Part shown: positions 8,108 through 16,706 of the stretch, piece after piece
Layout of the letters: the number at the start of each line of letters is the position of its first letter
Position numbering within the stretch: position 1 is the stretch's first letter
Made by a program: the position numbers and the translations under genes
DNA from: an uncultured Clostridia bacterium
Lineage (GTDB): Bacteria > Bacillota > Clostridia > Oscillospirales > Ruminococcaceae
DNA: 50,115 nt
Reading direction: 5' to 3'
NCBI GenBank assembly: GCA_947629945.1
Contig: CANRFR010000004.1
Location: 1 to 50,115, forward strand
The notes under the pieces: model-generated
Databases searched by the model: none
What the model was told of the DNA's origin: nothing
What the model saw: only the letters and a program-made list of their open reading frames with translations

Positions 8108-11053
8108 TCATTCTCCTTTATAGTTGGATAAGCTGCGGTCACCGCGGTCGTAAGTCATATACGCTTTTAAGCCGCTCGGTATGGTGACTTTTTCTTCCGT
8201 TTCGTCGTTAATATTAAGAACTACGGTTGTTTCGGCGTTTGGCAGCTTTCTCCAATCCGGAGTAACAAACGGATCTACTCTTTGCAATGGAAGATTGTTC
8301 GCCTCCATAAAATCATCAATGTTTGTTAGCTGATCCTTTTTAAAGTCCGACGATTCCGAAGCGCTGTGAATATAATCCAAAACCCCGTCAACCCACGCTT
8401 TCCCGGAATCGCTGCCGCTTTGGTAGAATTCGCTTATGTCGGGAAAAAGAGCCTTTCCGTCAAAGGTTTCCGCATCTTCAAGTACTCCGGCAACACCGTC
8501 CATAAATCCGCTCGTTCCGTCCTCACCCAGCTCCGTCAAGGATTGAACGACCTCCGCCCGCTCAGCAGACCAGTCGCCGTAGGTTTTATCCTTTGATGAA
8601 AGCGACCTGTAAAGTGCTTTCGCTGCCTCCAATAAATACTCTTCATGCAGATCCGATGCCATTTGCGACAAGCTGTTGACATATTCTTGACTGTTATCGC
8701 CGCCTTGCTTTGCCCCCTTATAAGCATCGTAATATTTTTTCAAGCGTTCCTTCTTATTGTCGTCGGCGCTGAAAATTGCGCTGTTTCTAACAAAATCATC
8801 AAATACGGAATCCTCGGTGAATTCATAATGCGCCTTGCCCCACGCGTCAAGGATCTTCATTTCGTATTGCAAAGACTCTGCTTTCTTTTTGTTCGTACTT
8901 TCATTGATTTTTTCAATTAATTTTTGACGTTTCTGTTCTATTTCTTCTTCGGACGCTCCATCTGCTTTCATTTCAAGAAGTATGCTTGACATTTGTTGAA
9001 AAGCCGCCTCTTCGACTTTACTTTGAGATTCTTCAGATTTTTCACGCGCTTTCTTAATTTCGTCCAACAAAACGTCGTAGCTGTCGTAGGTATAAGCGCG
9101 GGAAACAAGCCGCTCCCACGCCGCGCTCTGTTCTACATCGCCTTGTGTGGCTGTCAGTTTTGCAAGCTCGTCGTACAAATGCTTGATATTTTCGATTTCA
9201 CTTTCGACCAGTCCGCGATTTTCCTCAGCCGCAGCTTGCGTTATCGAATGTATCTGTGCACGAATCATTTCAATTTTTCCCGAAATGCTGTTGTCCAGAT
9301 TGTCAATACCGTCCAATATGGCTTGTTCTTCAGCGTCGATGTCTCCGTCCGACCCGAACAATGTCTTTAAAGCCGTGGTATCATTTGTCGAGTGAGTCAA
9401 ATCCAATGCCGCGTCAATGTACTCGTCGACTTGCTTGGTAAACTCGTCCAAGTCATCGGCGGAACTGCTGAATTTAAGCGCTTCCGTCGTATCTCCTATT
9501 GCTTTTGATAAATTCACGAAATTATCGCGTGACGTTTTTATTTTATCTTGGTTTTGCGAAAAAGCGTCGGCAATCCTGTTCATATCCGAATCTATCGGCG
9601 ATACAAGTTCGTCGATCTCCTCAAGCGATATGGAAATATCTCCGAAATGCGACGCTATCTCTTGACGTTTCAGTTCTTCGTTCAGTGCGATTATTCCGAC
9701 CACAAGCCCTGTGACCCCAATAACCGCTGCCGCCACGGGGTGCGCCATAATTATCCTAATAAGATCGCCAAAGCCTCTTGCAAATGTGCTCACGCCGCCT
9801 GCAATACCTTTAACCGCTTTGTAAGCCAAAATCGCGGTGAGAATATCCATAAGCGTGTCAACAATACCGCCCGCGCTGATCTTATCGTTGTCCTTAATAA
9901 AACCGAAAAACTTACCGACACCCTTTATGATACCCTCGACAGCTTTAGTGAGCGGGTGCCGCTTAAATGCGAGATAAATTTCGTTGATAACATCACGGTA
10001 TTTCCCCGCGGCTTTTTTGGCGGTTTTGGTATCGGCTTCCAGATTTACGCCAAGTAAATTCGAGGTATCAATGCCCGCGTCGGTTGTTTGTTCGCTGTCA
10101 TCGTCGGATTTTGCTCCGCTGATAATGTGTAGCTCATCGAAGCCCGCAATAAGATTGTTGAGCTTCTTTCTGGATTTGTCCGCCGCCTTTCCCATTGACG
10201 TGACTTCGTCCGTGACCGCCTCGGCGTTTTGGACAGCAGACGCGTTTTCCGCATTACCGTTGCCGCCGAAAAACAGCTCGTTCAAGAACGACACCGCCTC
10301 GTTTGCGAACTCCAAGGCGGGTGTTAACGTATTCATTATCAAGCCGCCGAAATTTGTTATAAACTCGTTCCAGCGTTCCGAAAGAAGCCGCGTTTGGTTT
10401 GCCCAGCCATCGGAAGTCTTTGCAAAATCGCCCTGTGCCATAGACGTTTGCTCCAAAAAGTATTTATACCGCACAAGCAGCTGCTCATTAGCGCTCATTT
10501 CCTCATAGGTTTTTGAAAACCCCTGTGCCATTGCGTATGCGGACAAATTGGTCTGAGTCATAACAACGCCGATAGCTTTAAGCGGCTCGGTTTCGCCCGT
10601 TATCAGCGCTCGCCCGATCGTGTCGACCTCGCTTTGCGTTTTATTATAAAAGGACATAATATCCGACAGCCGTCCCGTGAGTGTTACCGCCATATCCGAA
10701 GCCGCGTCCGTTGCTACTCCCATACCCTTTGCCATTGCCATATAGGTTGAACCCATATTCTTTGCGGTAAGCTCCGAAATGCCGTAGGTGTCGAGCGCGG
10801 TGTCGGCAAACTGCTCCATTTTCCACGACATATCGCCGAACGCAGTGTCAACCACGTTCTGCGCTTCGTCGAGGTCGGACGCGGCGGTCACGGCTCTTTT
10901 ACTGAAATCCACAAGCTCCTTAACACCGAACGCGACGCCAATTGCCGTGCCGATACTCTTTATTTTGTTTTCGATTGCCGAAATGCCGTTATCGATCGGT
11001 GTCGAGTTTATCGACGTATCTATGCGTATCGAGCCGTCATAGCTTCCCGCCAT
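8108..11053 (-). CDS. Tail tape measure protein
   Basis: This is the longest gene of the tail module, 981 aa. The N-terminal half carries the TMP family segment (DLDEAQNVVDTAFGD, ELTAKNMGSTYMAMAKGMGV, then the LTGRLSDIMSFYNKTQSEV stretch). A hydrophobic stretch lies near residue 440 (AAAVIGVTGLVVGIIAL), and long helical, coiled-coil-like segments follow. Tape measures set tail length at roughly 0.15 nm per residue, implying a tail near 150 nm. No peptidase or transglycosylase motif is visible. Confidence 0.93.
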   Translation of the reverse strand: MAGSYDGSIRIDTSINSTPIDNGISAIENKIKSIGTAIGVAFGVKELVDFSKRAVTAASDLDEAQNVVDTAFGDMSWKMEQFADTALDTYGISELTAKNMGSTYMAMAKGMGVATDAASDMAVTLTGRLSDIMSFYNKTQSEVDTIGRALITGETEPLKAIGVVMTQTNLSAYAMAQGFSKTYEEMSANEQLLVRYKYFLEQTSMAQGDFAKTSDGWANQTRLLSERWNEFITNFGGLIMNTLTPALEFANEAVSFLNELFFGGNGNAENASAVQNAEAVTDEVTSMGKAADKSRKKLNNLIAGFDELHIISGAKSDDDSEQTTDAGIDTSNLLGVNLEADTKTAKKAAGKYRDVINEIYLAFKRHPLTKAVEGIIKGVGKFFGFIKDNDKISAGGIVDTLMDILTAILAYKAVKGIAGGVSTFARGFGDLIRIIMAHPVAAAVIGVTGLVVGIIALNEELKRQEIASHFGDISISLEEIDELVSPIDSDMNRIADAFSQNQDKIKTSRDNFVNLSKAIGDTTEALKFSSSADDLDEFTKQVDEYIDAALDLTHSTNDTTALKTLFGSDGDIDAEEQAILDGIDNLDNSISGKIEMIRAQIHSITQAAAEENRGLVESEIENIKHLYDELAKLTATQGDVEQSAAWERLVSRAYTYDSYDVLLDEIKKAREKSEESQSKVEEAAFQQMSSILLEMKADGASEEEIEQKRQKLIEKINESTNKKKAESLQYEMKILDAWGKAHYEFTEDSVFDDFVRNSAIFSADDNKKERLKKYYDAYKGAKQGGDNSQEYVNSLSQMASDLHEEYLLEAAKALYRSLSSKDKTYGDWSAERAEVVQSLTELGEDGTSGFMDGVAGVLEDAETFDGKALFPDISEFYQSGSDSGKAWVDGVLDYIHSASESSDFKKDQLTNIDDFMEANNLPLQRVDPFVTPDWRKLPNAETTVVLNINDETEEKVTIPSGLKAYMTYDRGDRSLSNYKGE

Positions 11054-11078
11054 GATTCATCTCCTTTTATTTTTTGCA

Positions 11079-11109
11079 TAACAAAAGCACCTTGCGAGAG
11101 CAAGGTGCT
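11079..11109 (-). terminator. Terminator after the moron genes
   Basis: AGCACCTTG (11086-11094) pairs perfectly with CAAGGTGCT (11101-11109) across a 6-nt loop. On the minus strand it is followed by a T-rich run. It ends the self-promoted lipoprotein unit just before the tape-measure gene; late transcription must read through it. Confidence 0.75.
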
Positions 11110-11127
11110 GATTATTAGTGATTTGTT

Positions 11128-11346
11128 TTAATTGACTTTCAAAATATTATCCGTCAGTATATGATAAATTTCAAATACTTTCTGGATTTCTTCATCAGAC
11201 AATTTTCTGCTTTCGGTAACTATTGGGTTAAGCAGTGACTGCATATCTTTAACGGATTTTTCAATCTCTTGAATTGCGCCACTCCATATAGTCAACATAG
11301 TACGGAGAACATCCTTTTCAGATTTATCAAGTTGGTTATCTGTCAT
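11128..11346 (-). CDS. Small helical protein of the moron unit
   Basis: This 72-aa protein (MTDNQLDKSEKDVLRTMLTI...) is predicted mostly alpha-helical and lacks signal peptide or membrane segments. I do not recognise a family. It follows the lipoprotein gene on the same transcript between a consensus promoter and a terminator, so it probably works with that protein or as a separate lysogeny factor. The ATG at 11346 is chosen over an upstream TTG; neither has a strong ribosome-binding site. Confidence 0.55.
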   Translation of the reverse strand: MTDNQLDKSEKDVLRTMLTIWSGAIQEIEKSVKDMQSLLNPIVTESRKLSDEEIQKVFEIYHILTDNILKVN

Positions 11347-11416
11347 ATACAAATCATATGTAACTTGTATATCGTAACTTGATTTAATATAATTGATACC
11401 GGCAGTGCAAGCTTCA

Positions 11417-11773
11417 CTATTGCTTTTTTAACAAATAACCCAAGTCATATTTAACAGCTTTCCCATTCTTAATATCGCCGAGAAATGTGTCGATTTCTTT
11501 TGCAATTTTATCGTAATCGCGTTTATAATCATACATCATTTCATGAATACGAATGGTATCTTTTGCAAGCCGTTCAACATCATCAAGCGATACGCCCCAC
11601 TCGTCCACCTCGCTTATTTCCGCTTCCCTTGATTCCCAATACTCGGACTGTTCTTTCTCGTGCTGTTCTCTTGCGTATGAGGCAATCTGTTTTTGACGCT
11701 GTTCCTCATTCCTACAAGCTGTGAGCGTTAAAGCCACTGTCGCACAAAGTATAACGGAAAGAAATTTCTTCAT
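11417..11773 (-). CDS. Prophage moron lipoprotein, possible superinfection exclusion factor
   Basis: The 118-aa product has a type II signal peptide, MKKFLSVILCATVALTLTAC, with Cys20 as the lipidation site. A highly charged helical region (RNEEQRQKQIASYAREQHEK...) follows. It is preceded by GGAGG and a perfect TTGACA-17-TATAAT promoter, so it can be expressed from the silent prophage. Gram-positive temperate phages often carry small surface lipoproteins that block DNA entry of related phages; here that role is inferred only from the architecture and position. It sits between tail chaperone and tape-measure genes. Confidence 0.7.
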   Translation of the reverse strand: MKKFLSVILCATVALTLTACRNEEQRQKQIASYAREQHEKEQSEYWESREAEISEVDEWGVSLDDVERLAKDTIRIHEMMYDYKRDYDKIAKEIDTFLGDIKNGKAVKYDLGYLLKKQ

Positions 11774-11800
11774 AAAGTTTTACCTCCATAGTTTTCTTCC

Positions 11801-11829
11801 ATTATACACCAAACCCGGAAATTTGTCAA
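11801..11829 (-). promoter_or_regulatory. Consensus promoter of the moron lipoprotein
   Basis: On the minus strand TTGACA (11829-11824) and TATAAT (11806-11801) are separated by exactly 17 bp. Both hexamers are perfect. The promoter overlaps the last codons of the Gp15 gene and lies about 30 bp before the lipoprotein start. Confidence 0.85.
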
Positions 11830-12374
11830 CACAGTTCACTTTCAAACTCGGCAATCTTCGCGAGATCGCCGTCGGACAGCTGCTGTTTAATTCGGTATTT
11901 CGCTTGAAGCTCCGCATAGTGTTTCCGCTGAGAATCGCTGAGCTGTGACAAGTCTATCGCGCGTATGCCGATAATATCCGACAGCGAACACCCGCCCAGA
12001 TCGCTCAGCATTGCCAAAAAAGCAAACCAGTGCATACGTTCCCGTGTAAGATCAATGCCATACCGTGCGCGAAACGCCGAGTATATAAAACGGTTGTCCT
12101 GCTCGAAATCAAACGTCGGAGGTTTACCATCGGGAACGCTTTCGTTACTCGGCTGACCTCCGCTCATAAACCACCTCAAACCCTTGGAAGCAAGCTGAAA
12201 ATCGGACGGCGCTCCCGCTCCGTAAAGCAGCCGCACCGCTGTCATCATCTTTTCCGGCTCTGCCAGATTAACATCGTTCAGCGCCTCGGAAATTTGTATG
12301 CCTATGCGAAAATCCGTTCGTATCAAATAGCCCTCGTATTCGTCGGGAAATCCATCCAAAATAACGTTAAGCAT
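11826..12374 (-). CDS. Gp15 family tail assembly protein
   Basis: This 182-aa protein starts MLNVILDGFPDEYEGYLIRTDFRIGIQI and contains FRARYGIDLTRERMHWFAFLAML, matching the Gp15 phage family. In Firmicutes siphoviruses it lies just before the tape measure, the position of the second tail-assembly chaperone. Its start overlaps the previous gene by 8 bp, compatible with coupled translation. No slippery site typical of G/GT frameshifting was found in the overlap. Confidence 0.8.
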   Translation of the reverse strand: MLNVILDGFPDEYEGYLIRTDFRIGIQISEALNDVNLAEPEKMMTAVRLLYGAGAPSDFQLASKGLRWFMSGGQPSNESVPDGKPPTFDFEQDNRFIYSAFRARYGIDLTRERMHWFAFLAMLSDLGGCSLSDIIGIRAIDLSQLSDSQRKHYAELQAKYRIKQQLSDGDLAKIAEFESELC

Positions 12375-12789
12375 TGCCCATTCTCCTCGCGCTGTACTTG
12401 TTCATTTTTTCTTGCCGCCGCTTCGCTTCTTCCTCAAAATAGGGCGTGAGCGCGTCGAAAAACTGCATATGCATTTCCACGGACGGCAGAATGTCGCCGT
12501 AAACTTTTCGGCACGTGCCCTCGCCGAAAACCTTGTCGACAGCGTCGCGCATATAAATGTTAAGCTCGCGTTCGGCGGCGATCATTTCGTCAACGCTTTC
12601 AGCGTCGGACTTTCCTTTGAGCTTTTCCGCAAGATCTTTTGTAAATTTCACTCGGTCGGTCTCAAATTGTTTTATCATCGCGTAAAAATTATACGGTAAA
12701 TTCAGGTCGTCGAAATCGAGTTCCAAAATTTCGCCTTTGTCGTTTACTTCAATGCGCTTTACATTGCGCTGTATACGTATTCTGTCCAT
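12367..12789 (-). CDS. Tail assembly chaperone-like protein
   Basis: This 140-aa acidic/helical protein (DRIRIQRNVKRIEVNDKGE...) sits between the major tail protein and Gp15, the place of the first tail chaperone. The central LNLPYNFYAMIKQFE and late VEMHMQFFDALTPYFEE segments resemble small Firmicutes tail proteins such as DUF6673, but assignment is mainly positional. Confidence 0.6.
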   Translation of the reverse strand: MDRIRIQRNVKRIEVNDKGEILELDFDDLNLPYNFYAMIKQFETDRVKFTKDLAEKLKGKSDAESVDEMIAAERELNIYMRDAVDKVFGEGTCRKVYGDILPSVEMHMQFFDALTPYFEEEAKRRQEKMNKYSARRMGNA

Positions 12790-12816
12790 AAATAATCTCC
12801 TTTAAATCAAAATATT

Positions 12817-12838
12817 TATCCCGCCGTTTGGCGGGATA
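12817..12838 (-). terminator. Hairpin after the major tail protein, attenuator-like
   Basis: A perfect 9-bp stem TATCCCGCC/GGCGGGATA closes a GTTT loop (GTTT/AAAC by strand). On the minus strand only a weak AT-rich tail follows, so it may partly terminate or stabilise the upstream mRNA. That would suit a highly expressed tail-tube gene followed by low-abundance chaperones. Confidence 0.5.
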
Positions 12839-12849
12839 ACATTACTTGA

Positions 12850-13374
12850 TCAACTTTTTGCCGTGCTTGTTTCACCGTCGGGAGTAAATGTGACCTTGCC
12901 GTTTACGATAGTTGCTTTTCCGGTCACGGGATCGCCGCGATAGTTGTAGGTATACCCTATACTCAGCGGGTCGGGCGCGGAACCGCCGAAGCTATCAATT
13001 TGAATTGATACGTCCTGACGCTCGGCGGGGTAAGAGCCGTCCGACTGTTTGTCGAAAACGTCCACATTTAAAATTTGTCCGTAAGCGTCCGACAAAATCT
13101 TTCTGTGTCGGCGGATATCGTTGATGTACTCGTATGCGGGATCCGTTTTTGAAACGGATTTAGACACCGCCATAGACGGCTGATATCCCGTAATATCTGT
13201 TTCGGCGGTATCTTGAGTAACGTCCTGCACGGTCGTGGTCTGCGGATTCATCTGCGCGGTAAGTTCACTCGCGAACTTGCCTTCGCGTACCCAAGTGGGC
13301 GCCGCCGCCGTTCCCGTGTTCAAAAACGTATAATACTCACTTCGTTTTGCCTTGTTTTCGTTTGAAACTGCCAT
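12850..13374 (-). CDS. Major tail (tube) protein
   Basis: This 174-aa protein has the tail-tube pattern of Firmicutes siphoviruses: MAVSNENKAKRSEYYTFLN, a segment asking for ELTAQMNPQTTTVQDV, then DPAYEYINDIRRHRK and the beta-rich GGSAPDPLSIGYTYNYRGD region. It would polymerise into the tail tube around the tape measure. It lies after the tail-completion genes and is followed by a strong hairpin. AAGGAGG precedes the start. Confidence 0.8.
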   Translation of the reverse strand: MAVSNENKAKRSEYYTFLNTGTAAAPTWVREGKFASELTAQMNPQTTTVQDVTQDTAETDITGYQPSMAVSKSVSKTDPAYEYINDIRRHRKILSDAYGQILNVDVFDKQSDGSYPAERQDVSIQIDSFGGSAPDPLSIGYTYNYRGDPVTGKATIVNGKVTFTPDGETSTAKS

Positions 13375-13406
13375 TAAAACTCCTCCTTGTTTTAAATGTT
13401 CGGCGG

Positions 13407-13438
13407 TCGATATGCATTTTCTTCAAAAACGCATATCG
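13407..13438 (-). other. Intercistronic hairpin before the major tail gene
   Basis: CGATATGC (13408-13415) and GCATATCG (13431-13438) form an 8-bp stem that continues inward with a T/A run. On the minus strand no T tract follows. It may act as a processing or stabilising stem at the 5' side of the tail-tube message. Confidence 0.35.
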
Positions 13439-13449
13439 GCTTTCCCGCC

Positions 13450-13860
13450 TCACTCCGTATAATATTCAAGGGCGAACGACCCCTGAAAAACCGCGCCGTC
13501 TTTGTCCTCCGAGATCAGCGTGCAGGTGTCGGCGCGTGAAATTTTCTGCACGTTATAATTCTTGATCTCGGGCAAATTTTCGGGAGCGATAAGCCACTCC
13601 GCAACGCCGTCGATAAGCTGCTGAGCGGCGAGCTTGCCCGCGGTATCGATCTCGAGCGAACGGTATATCAGCGCGAACGGATACTGCATATCGCAGCTGC
13701 CGTCGCAATATTCCTTGATCACCAGCTCGCCCTTGGTGTTTAAAACGCTGATGGAACGCTTTTTTGCGTCCATTCCCGCAAAGCCTATCGCCGTAACGCC
13801 GCTTTCTTTCAGCAGCGGACAGCTTTTCAGCCTGCGTAAAATTGCCTCGGTAAAATCCAT
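13450..13860 (-). CDS. Tail completion / minor capsid-type protein
   Basis: This 136-aa protein (MDFTEAILRRLKSCPLLKE..., ending FQGSFALEYYTE) has the alpha/beta pattern of Firmicutes tail terminator/minor-capsid-3 proteins that cap the tail at the head side. It is the last connector gene before the tail tube. The ATG at 13860 is chosen because it overlaps the previous stop; the upstream in-frame extension lies inside the neighbouring gene. Confidence 0.65.
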   Translation of the reverse strand: MDFTEAILRRLKSCPLLKESGVTAIGFAGMDAKKRSISVLNTKGELVIKEYCDGSCDMQYPFALIYRSLEIDTAGKLAAQQLIDGVAEWLIAPENLPEIKNYNVQKISRADTCTLISEDKDGAVFQGSFALEYYTE

Positions 13861-14204
13861 TATCGCCCTCCCGAAATTCTTCTTACTTCCATCAGCCACG
13901 ACCGTTTATTTACGGCTTTTGATGCTTCAAACCATTTCGCGCACGCCAAAGGGTGACGTGATTTCGAAAATCGAATGTTTACTCCGTAATACAATTTCTT
14001 TGCATACGGCGCTGTATATTCGATCTCGCCGCTGCCGATACGCGTGCCGAGAATGCCCGATTTTGCGAGTATTCCCGTGCGCATCGGAACATACTTGTCG
14101 GTATCTTTCAGCACCTGACTGTCGAGATATTTCTGCGCCCGCACGATATTTTGTGGTATCCTGTTTCGATCGTTCCATTGAAAACTTGCGTTAAAATCAA
14201 TCAT
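13860..14204 (-). CDS. Head-tail joining protein (HK97 gp10 / minor capsid 2-like)
   Basis: This 114-aa basic protein contains NIVRAQKYLDSQVLKDTDKYVPMRTGIL, EIEYTAPYAKKLYYG and the HPLACAKWFEASKAVN segment, characteristic of phage minor-capsid/gp10-like proteins. It would lie in the neck. It overlaps both neighbours by a few bases, as usual in this module. Confidence 0.75.
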   Translation of the reverse strand: MIDFNASFQWNDRNRIPQNIVRAQKYLDSQVLKDTDKYVPMRTGILAKSGILGTRIGSGEIEYTAPYAKKLYYGVNIRFSKSRHPLACAKWFEASKAVNKRSWLMEVRRISGGR

Positions 14205-14590
14205 TTACAAGTCACTTCCCAATGCGGCAAACCGCCGAAATCGAACGTTTTCACGGAAATAATTCGGAACGTCTCCGCTGTTGCGGTTAGCTCCGCGAAA
14301 TTATCCGCCGCGCCAACGTCGCCCACAGCGATAATATCTCCCGCAGCCAAAGTCCAATGCTCGGATTTTTCCTCGCTTTTTTCAAATTCAAGCGGCGTTA
14401 AAAAAACTTTTTTATGCGGCTCAAAAGGAATTATAACAAGTAAATTATCCGCGTTTTTATCGCCCTCGGCGTTTTTTTCCGCGCCGCGTATTTTTTCGAT
14501 ATGCACGCCGTTCAGCAGGTGAGGGAAAAGTGTTTTTTTGAAATCGACCTCGGCGGAATTGTAAACCGTGATTATCCCGGTGAATTTCAT
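14201..14590 (-). CDS. Head-tail connector, stopper-like protein
   Basis: This 129-aa protein (MKFTGIITVYNSAEVDFKKTLF..., ending FDFGGLPHWEVTCK) has the beta-barrel-like composition of neck proteins such as the DUF6751 type. The segments DNLLVIIPFE and LAAGDIIAVGDV are consistent with it. The assignment is partly positional. The ATG at 14590 overlaps the previous stop; a longer frame upstream is a shadow of the neighbouring gene. Confidence 0.6.
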   Translation of the reverse strand: MKFTGIITVYNSAEVDFKKTLFPHLLNGVHIEKIRGAEKNAEGDKNADNLLVIIPFEPHKKVFLTPLEFEKSEEKSEHWTLAAGDIIAVGDVGAADNFAELTATAETFRIISVKTFDFGGLPHWEVTCK

Positions 14591-14934
14591 TTCCGACCAA
14601 CTCCTCTGTAAAGCCATTCGGTGGGCAGCCACACTCGGCACGCCGCCCACGCGAACGACGTTTCGGACGTGTTTTCGGAATTCGCGTAAGTCACGCTCCA
14701 GCTGCCCACGCTCTCCGACTGTTTGATTTGCCCGTTGCTTGCCGCCGCGGAAAGGGTATCGCATAATTCACAGCAGCATCGTTTTACGCGTTCGTCGTCG
14801 GCGTGCTCCGCTGCCCGTCCGAACGTTAATTTGTTGATATAAGCGGAGGCTTTCGGAGCGAGCTGTTGAAATTCTTCCTCGTTCAGATCGCCACCGACGC
14901 TTTTGTAAAATTCATAGTCCGCGAAGATCATCAT
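14587..14934 (-). CDS. Head-tail connector (gp6/gp15-type adaptor)
   Basis: This 115-aa helical protein starts IFADYEFYKSVGGDLNEEEFQQLAPKAS-like and contains AYINKLTFGRA and RVKRCCCELCDTL, typical of the small adaptor that docks on the portal. It follows the major capsid gene, the normal place for it, and its stop overlaps the next start. Confidence 0.72.
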   Translation of the reverse strand: MMIFADYEFYKSVGGDLNEEEFQQLAPKASAYINKLTFGRAAEHADDERVKRCCCELCDTLSAAASNGQIKQSESVGSWSVTYANSENTSETSFAWAACRVWLPTEWLYRGVGRK

Positions 14935-15830
14935 TCCGCAACGCTCACTCTCATAGCTTCAAGCTGTTTGTCTTCAACCCAGATATCGTGGAATTTGCGG
15001 AACTCAATAGTCCACGCGTCCGCGCCCTGAGTGGTATCAGGGTCGAAAATCTTCACGCCGTCCGTTTTGGAAACGGCGATCGGCGCATTTCTCGGGCAGA
15101 GGATCCAGTTGATCAGCTTTGCGTCATCAGCCTTAGTAAAGCCAAAAGCGTCGCTGCCGCTGTTAAACGTATATGCCGAATACATTCTCGCGCTGGGAAC
15201 GCGAACTATCGGGATCCCGTTAAGCGTTTTAACGGAAAGATCTATGCCGCCCTGACGGAAAGTGCCGACGTTAATTTGACGCTGAAGCTTATCGGTGCTG
15301 TCAAGAATATCCGCGATGATGTAAGGCATAATGAGCACCAGATCAGCCGCGCCGCATTTGTCCTGAACATCGGTAATATCGTTTTTTATTGTGCTTAATA
15401 TCGTAGAAGCAACGGGCTTGTAGCTTTTGCCGTGTCCCGCGTCGGAAATCAACTTATACAGCTTACTGTAACGATACGCGTCAACTTCGGGGATAACGTT
15501 CTCGGTCTGGAACGCACTCATAGCGGCAGTCGCGTTTGCTATAAATCCGCTTTCGTCCACGTCAACTCTGTCAAGCAAGAACTGAATTCCTCTGTCCATT
15601 GCCATTGTTTTGGTCTCATAGCTGAGGGATACTTTGCCGCGCGGATAACCGTTGCTGCGGTCATAGTCTCCCAGACCGTCGGTAGACAGCACGGGGATTT
15701 TGATGTCTCTTCCGCCGCTGTACTTTACCTGTTTTGCGTTCGCTTCCATCCAGCCCGAGGTCGAGCCTTCGATAAGCTGCCGATCGCAAGCCTGCTGAAA
15801 TAATGTTACCGTTTCGATATTGTTTGCCAT
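14931..15830 (-). CDS. Major capsid protein
   Basis: This 299-aa protein follows the scaffold gene and precedes the connector. It has an HK97-fold-type sequence with KIPVLSTDGLGDYDRSNGYPRG, an early VSLSYETKTMAMDRGIQF segment and the central ADLVLIMPYIIADIL strand-helix region. The ATG at 15830 is preceded by GGAGG at a slightly long spacing and is preferred to an upstream in-frame codon. Confidence 0.85.
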   Translation of the reverse strand: MANNIETVTLFQQACDRQLIEGSTSGWMEANAKQVKYSGGRDIKIPVLSTDGLGDYDRSNGYPRGKVSLSYETKTMAMDRGIQFLLDRVDVDESGFIANATAAMSAFQTENVIPEVDAYRYSKLYKLISDAGHGKSYKPVASTILSTIKNDITDVQDKCGAADLVLIMPYIIADILDSTDKLQRQINVGTFRQGGIDLSVKTLNGIPIVRVPSARMYSAYTFNSGSDAFGFTKADDAKLINWILCPRNAPIAVSKTDGVKIFDPDTTQGADAWTIEFRKFHDIWVEDKQLEAMRVSVAE

Positions 15831-15850
15831 TATACTGTTACCTCCCATAA

Positions 15851-16420
15851 TCAGTCGTTTTTCAACCCGAAGCCGCCGAATATCTGCGCTTCGAGATTAT
15901 TCGCGTCCGCGGACGCGCTGCTTTGAGTGCTGCCCATAAAAAGTCCGGGCTTTTCCGCGGCAAACACGTCCGGCTCGGACTTTTTGAGTCCTTCGAGATA
16001 CTCCTTGCCGCCGACGAACGCGCCGTTTTCGTACTTAAAGCCTTTCGCCTTAAATTCCTCCAGCACGGAATTTTTCACGCGTTCCGAGGCAAACTTGTAC
16101 TCGCCGAACAGCTTCTCGGCGGCGTGGTCGGTCTCCTGCGCCGCGAGCTTCGCGGCAAGCTCCTCGGTGTCGGTTTTGTACTTTGTGTTCAGCTCCTCAA
16201 GCTGTTTTGTAAGCTCCTCTGACTTATTGTCCGCCTTGAGTTTTTCAAGGTCTTTGTCGCGTTCCGCGAGCTGTTTTGTCAGCTCGTCGAGTTTTGTTTT
16301 CTGTGCCGCGAAGTCCGCTGCGGCAACAAATTCTTTTGCTCCGACCTCTTTGATCTGCGCGGTCTGGTCTGCCGTAAGCTCGATGCCAAGCTTTTTTAGC
16401 AGCGATAAAAGTTTTTCCAT
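15851..16420 (-). CDS. Scaffold protein (minor structural gp20-like)
   Basis: This 189-aa, Lys/Glu-rich protein starts MEKLLSLLKKLGIELTADQ and carries a long coiled coil (about residues 35-105, KLDELTKQLAERDKDLEKLK...). It ends in a short globular segment with LFMGSTQSS and FGGFGLKND. Gp20-type scaffolds guide assembly of the capsid shell and are removed later. It sits directly upstream of the capsid gene with a GGAGGAATTGAT site before the ATG. Confidence 0.82.
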   Translation of the reverse strand: MEKLLSLLKKLGIELTADQTAQIKEVGAKEFVAAADFAAQKTKLDELTKQLAERDKDLEKLKADNKSEELTKQLEELNTKYKTDTEELAAKLAAQETDHAAEKLFGEYKFASERVKNSVLEEFKAKGFKYENGAFVGGKEYLEGLKKSEPDVFAAEKPGLFMGSTQSSASADANNLEAQIFGGFGLKND

Positions 16421-16457
16421 ATCAATTCCTCCTAAATTCAATTTTGAGTATAATAAA

Positions 16458-16478
16458 CGCGCCCCTCATCGGAGCGCG
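16458..16478 (-). terminator. Weak terminator-like hairpin before the scaffold gene
   Basis: CGCGC (16458-16462) pairs with GCGCG (16474-16478) around an inner C/G pair and a short loop. On the minus strand the tail is TTTATTATA. It separates the capsid module from the minor-capsid/acidic-protein pair upstream and might lower downstream expression. Confidence 0.4.
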
Positions 16479-16480
16479 AT

Positions 16481-16654
16481 TTATTTATGATGTTGTCGCT
16501 TTTGACAAGCGATAACAAATGATTTAAAATCGCCGCGTGGAGATAAATCCCGAAAAGGTAGCGAGTTGTAACAGCTCATGATCGTACCCACAGAGCAGGC
16601 AACGAGCGCGGCGAGCTGGGTTTTGAAATATTTGTTATGTTTCAAAATATACAT
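16481..16654 (-). CDS. Small hypothetical protein after the putative immunity gene
   Basis: A 57-aa frame starts MYILKHNKYFKTQLAALVAC with GAAAGG just before the ATG, and it has one short hydrophobic segment (AALVACSVGTIMSC). The basic C-terminus reads CQKRQHHK. I do not recognise it. The interval 16481-16706 has no better gene, so this frame is listed at low confidence. Confidence 0.3.
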   Translation of the reverse strand: MYILKHNKYFKTQLAALVACSVGTIMSCYNSLPFRDLSPRGDFKSFVIACQKRQHHK

Positions 16655-16706
16655 CCTTTCATTTGGGGCAGAAAAAAGCGCCTTGCACGCGAATGCAAAA
16701 CGCTTT

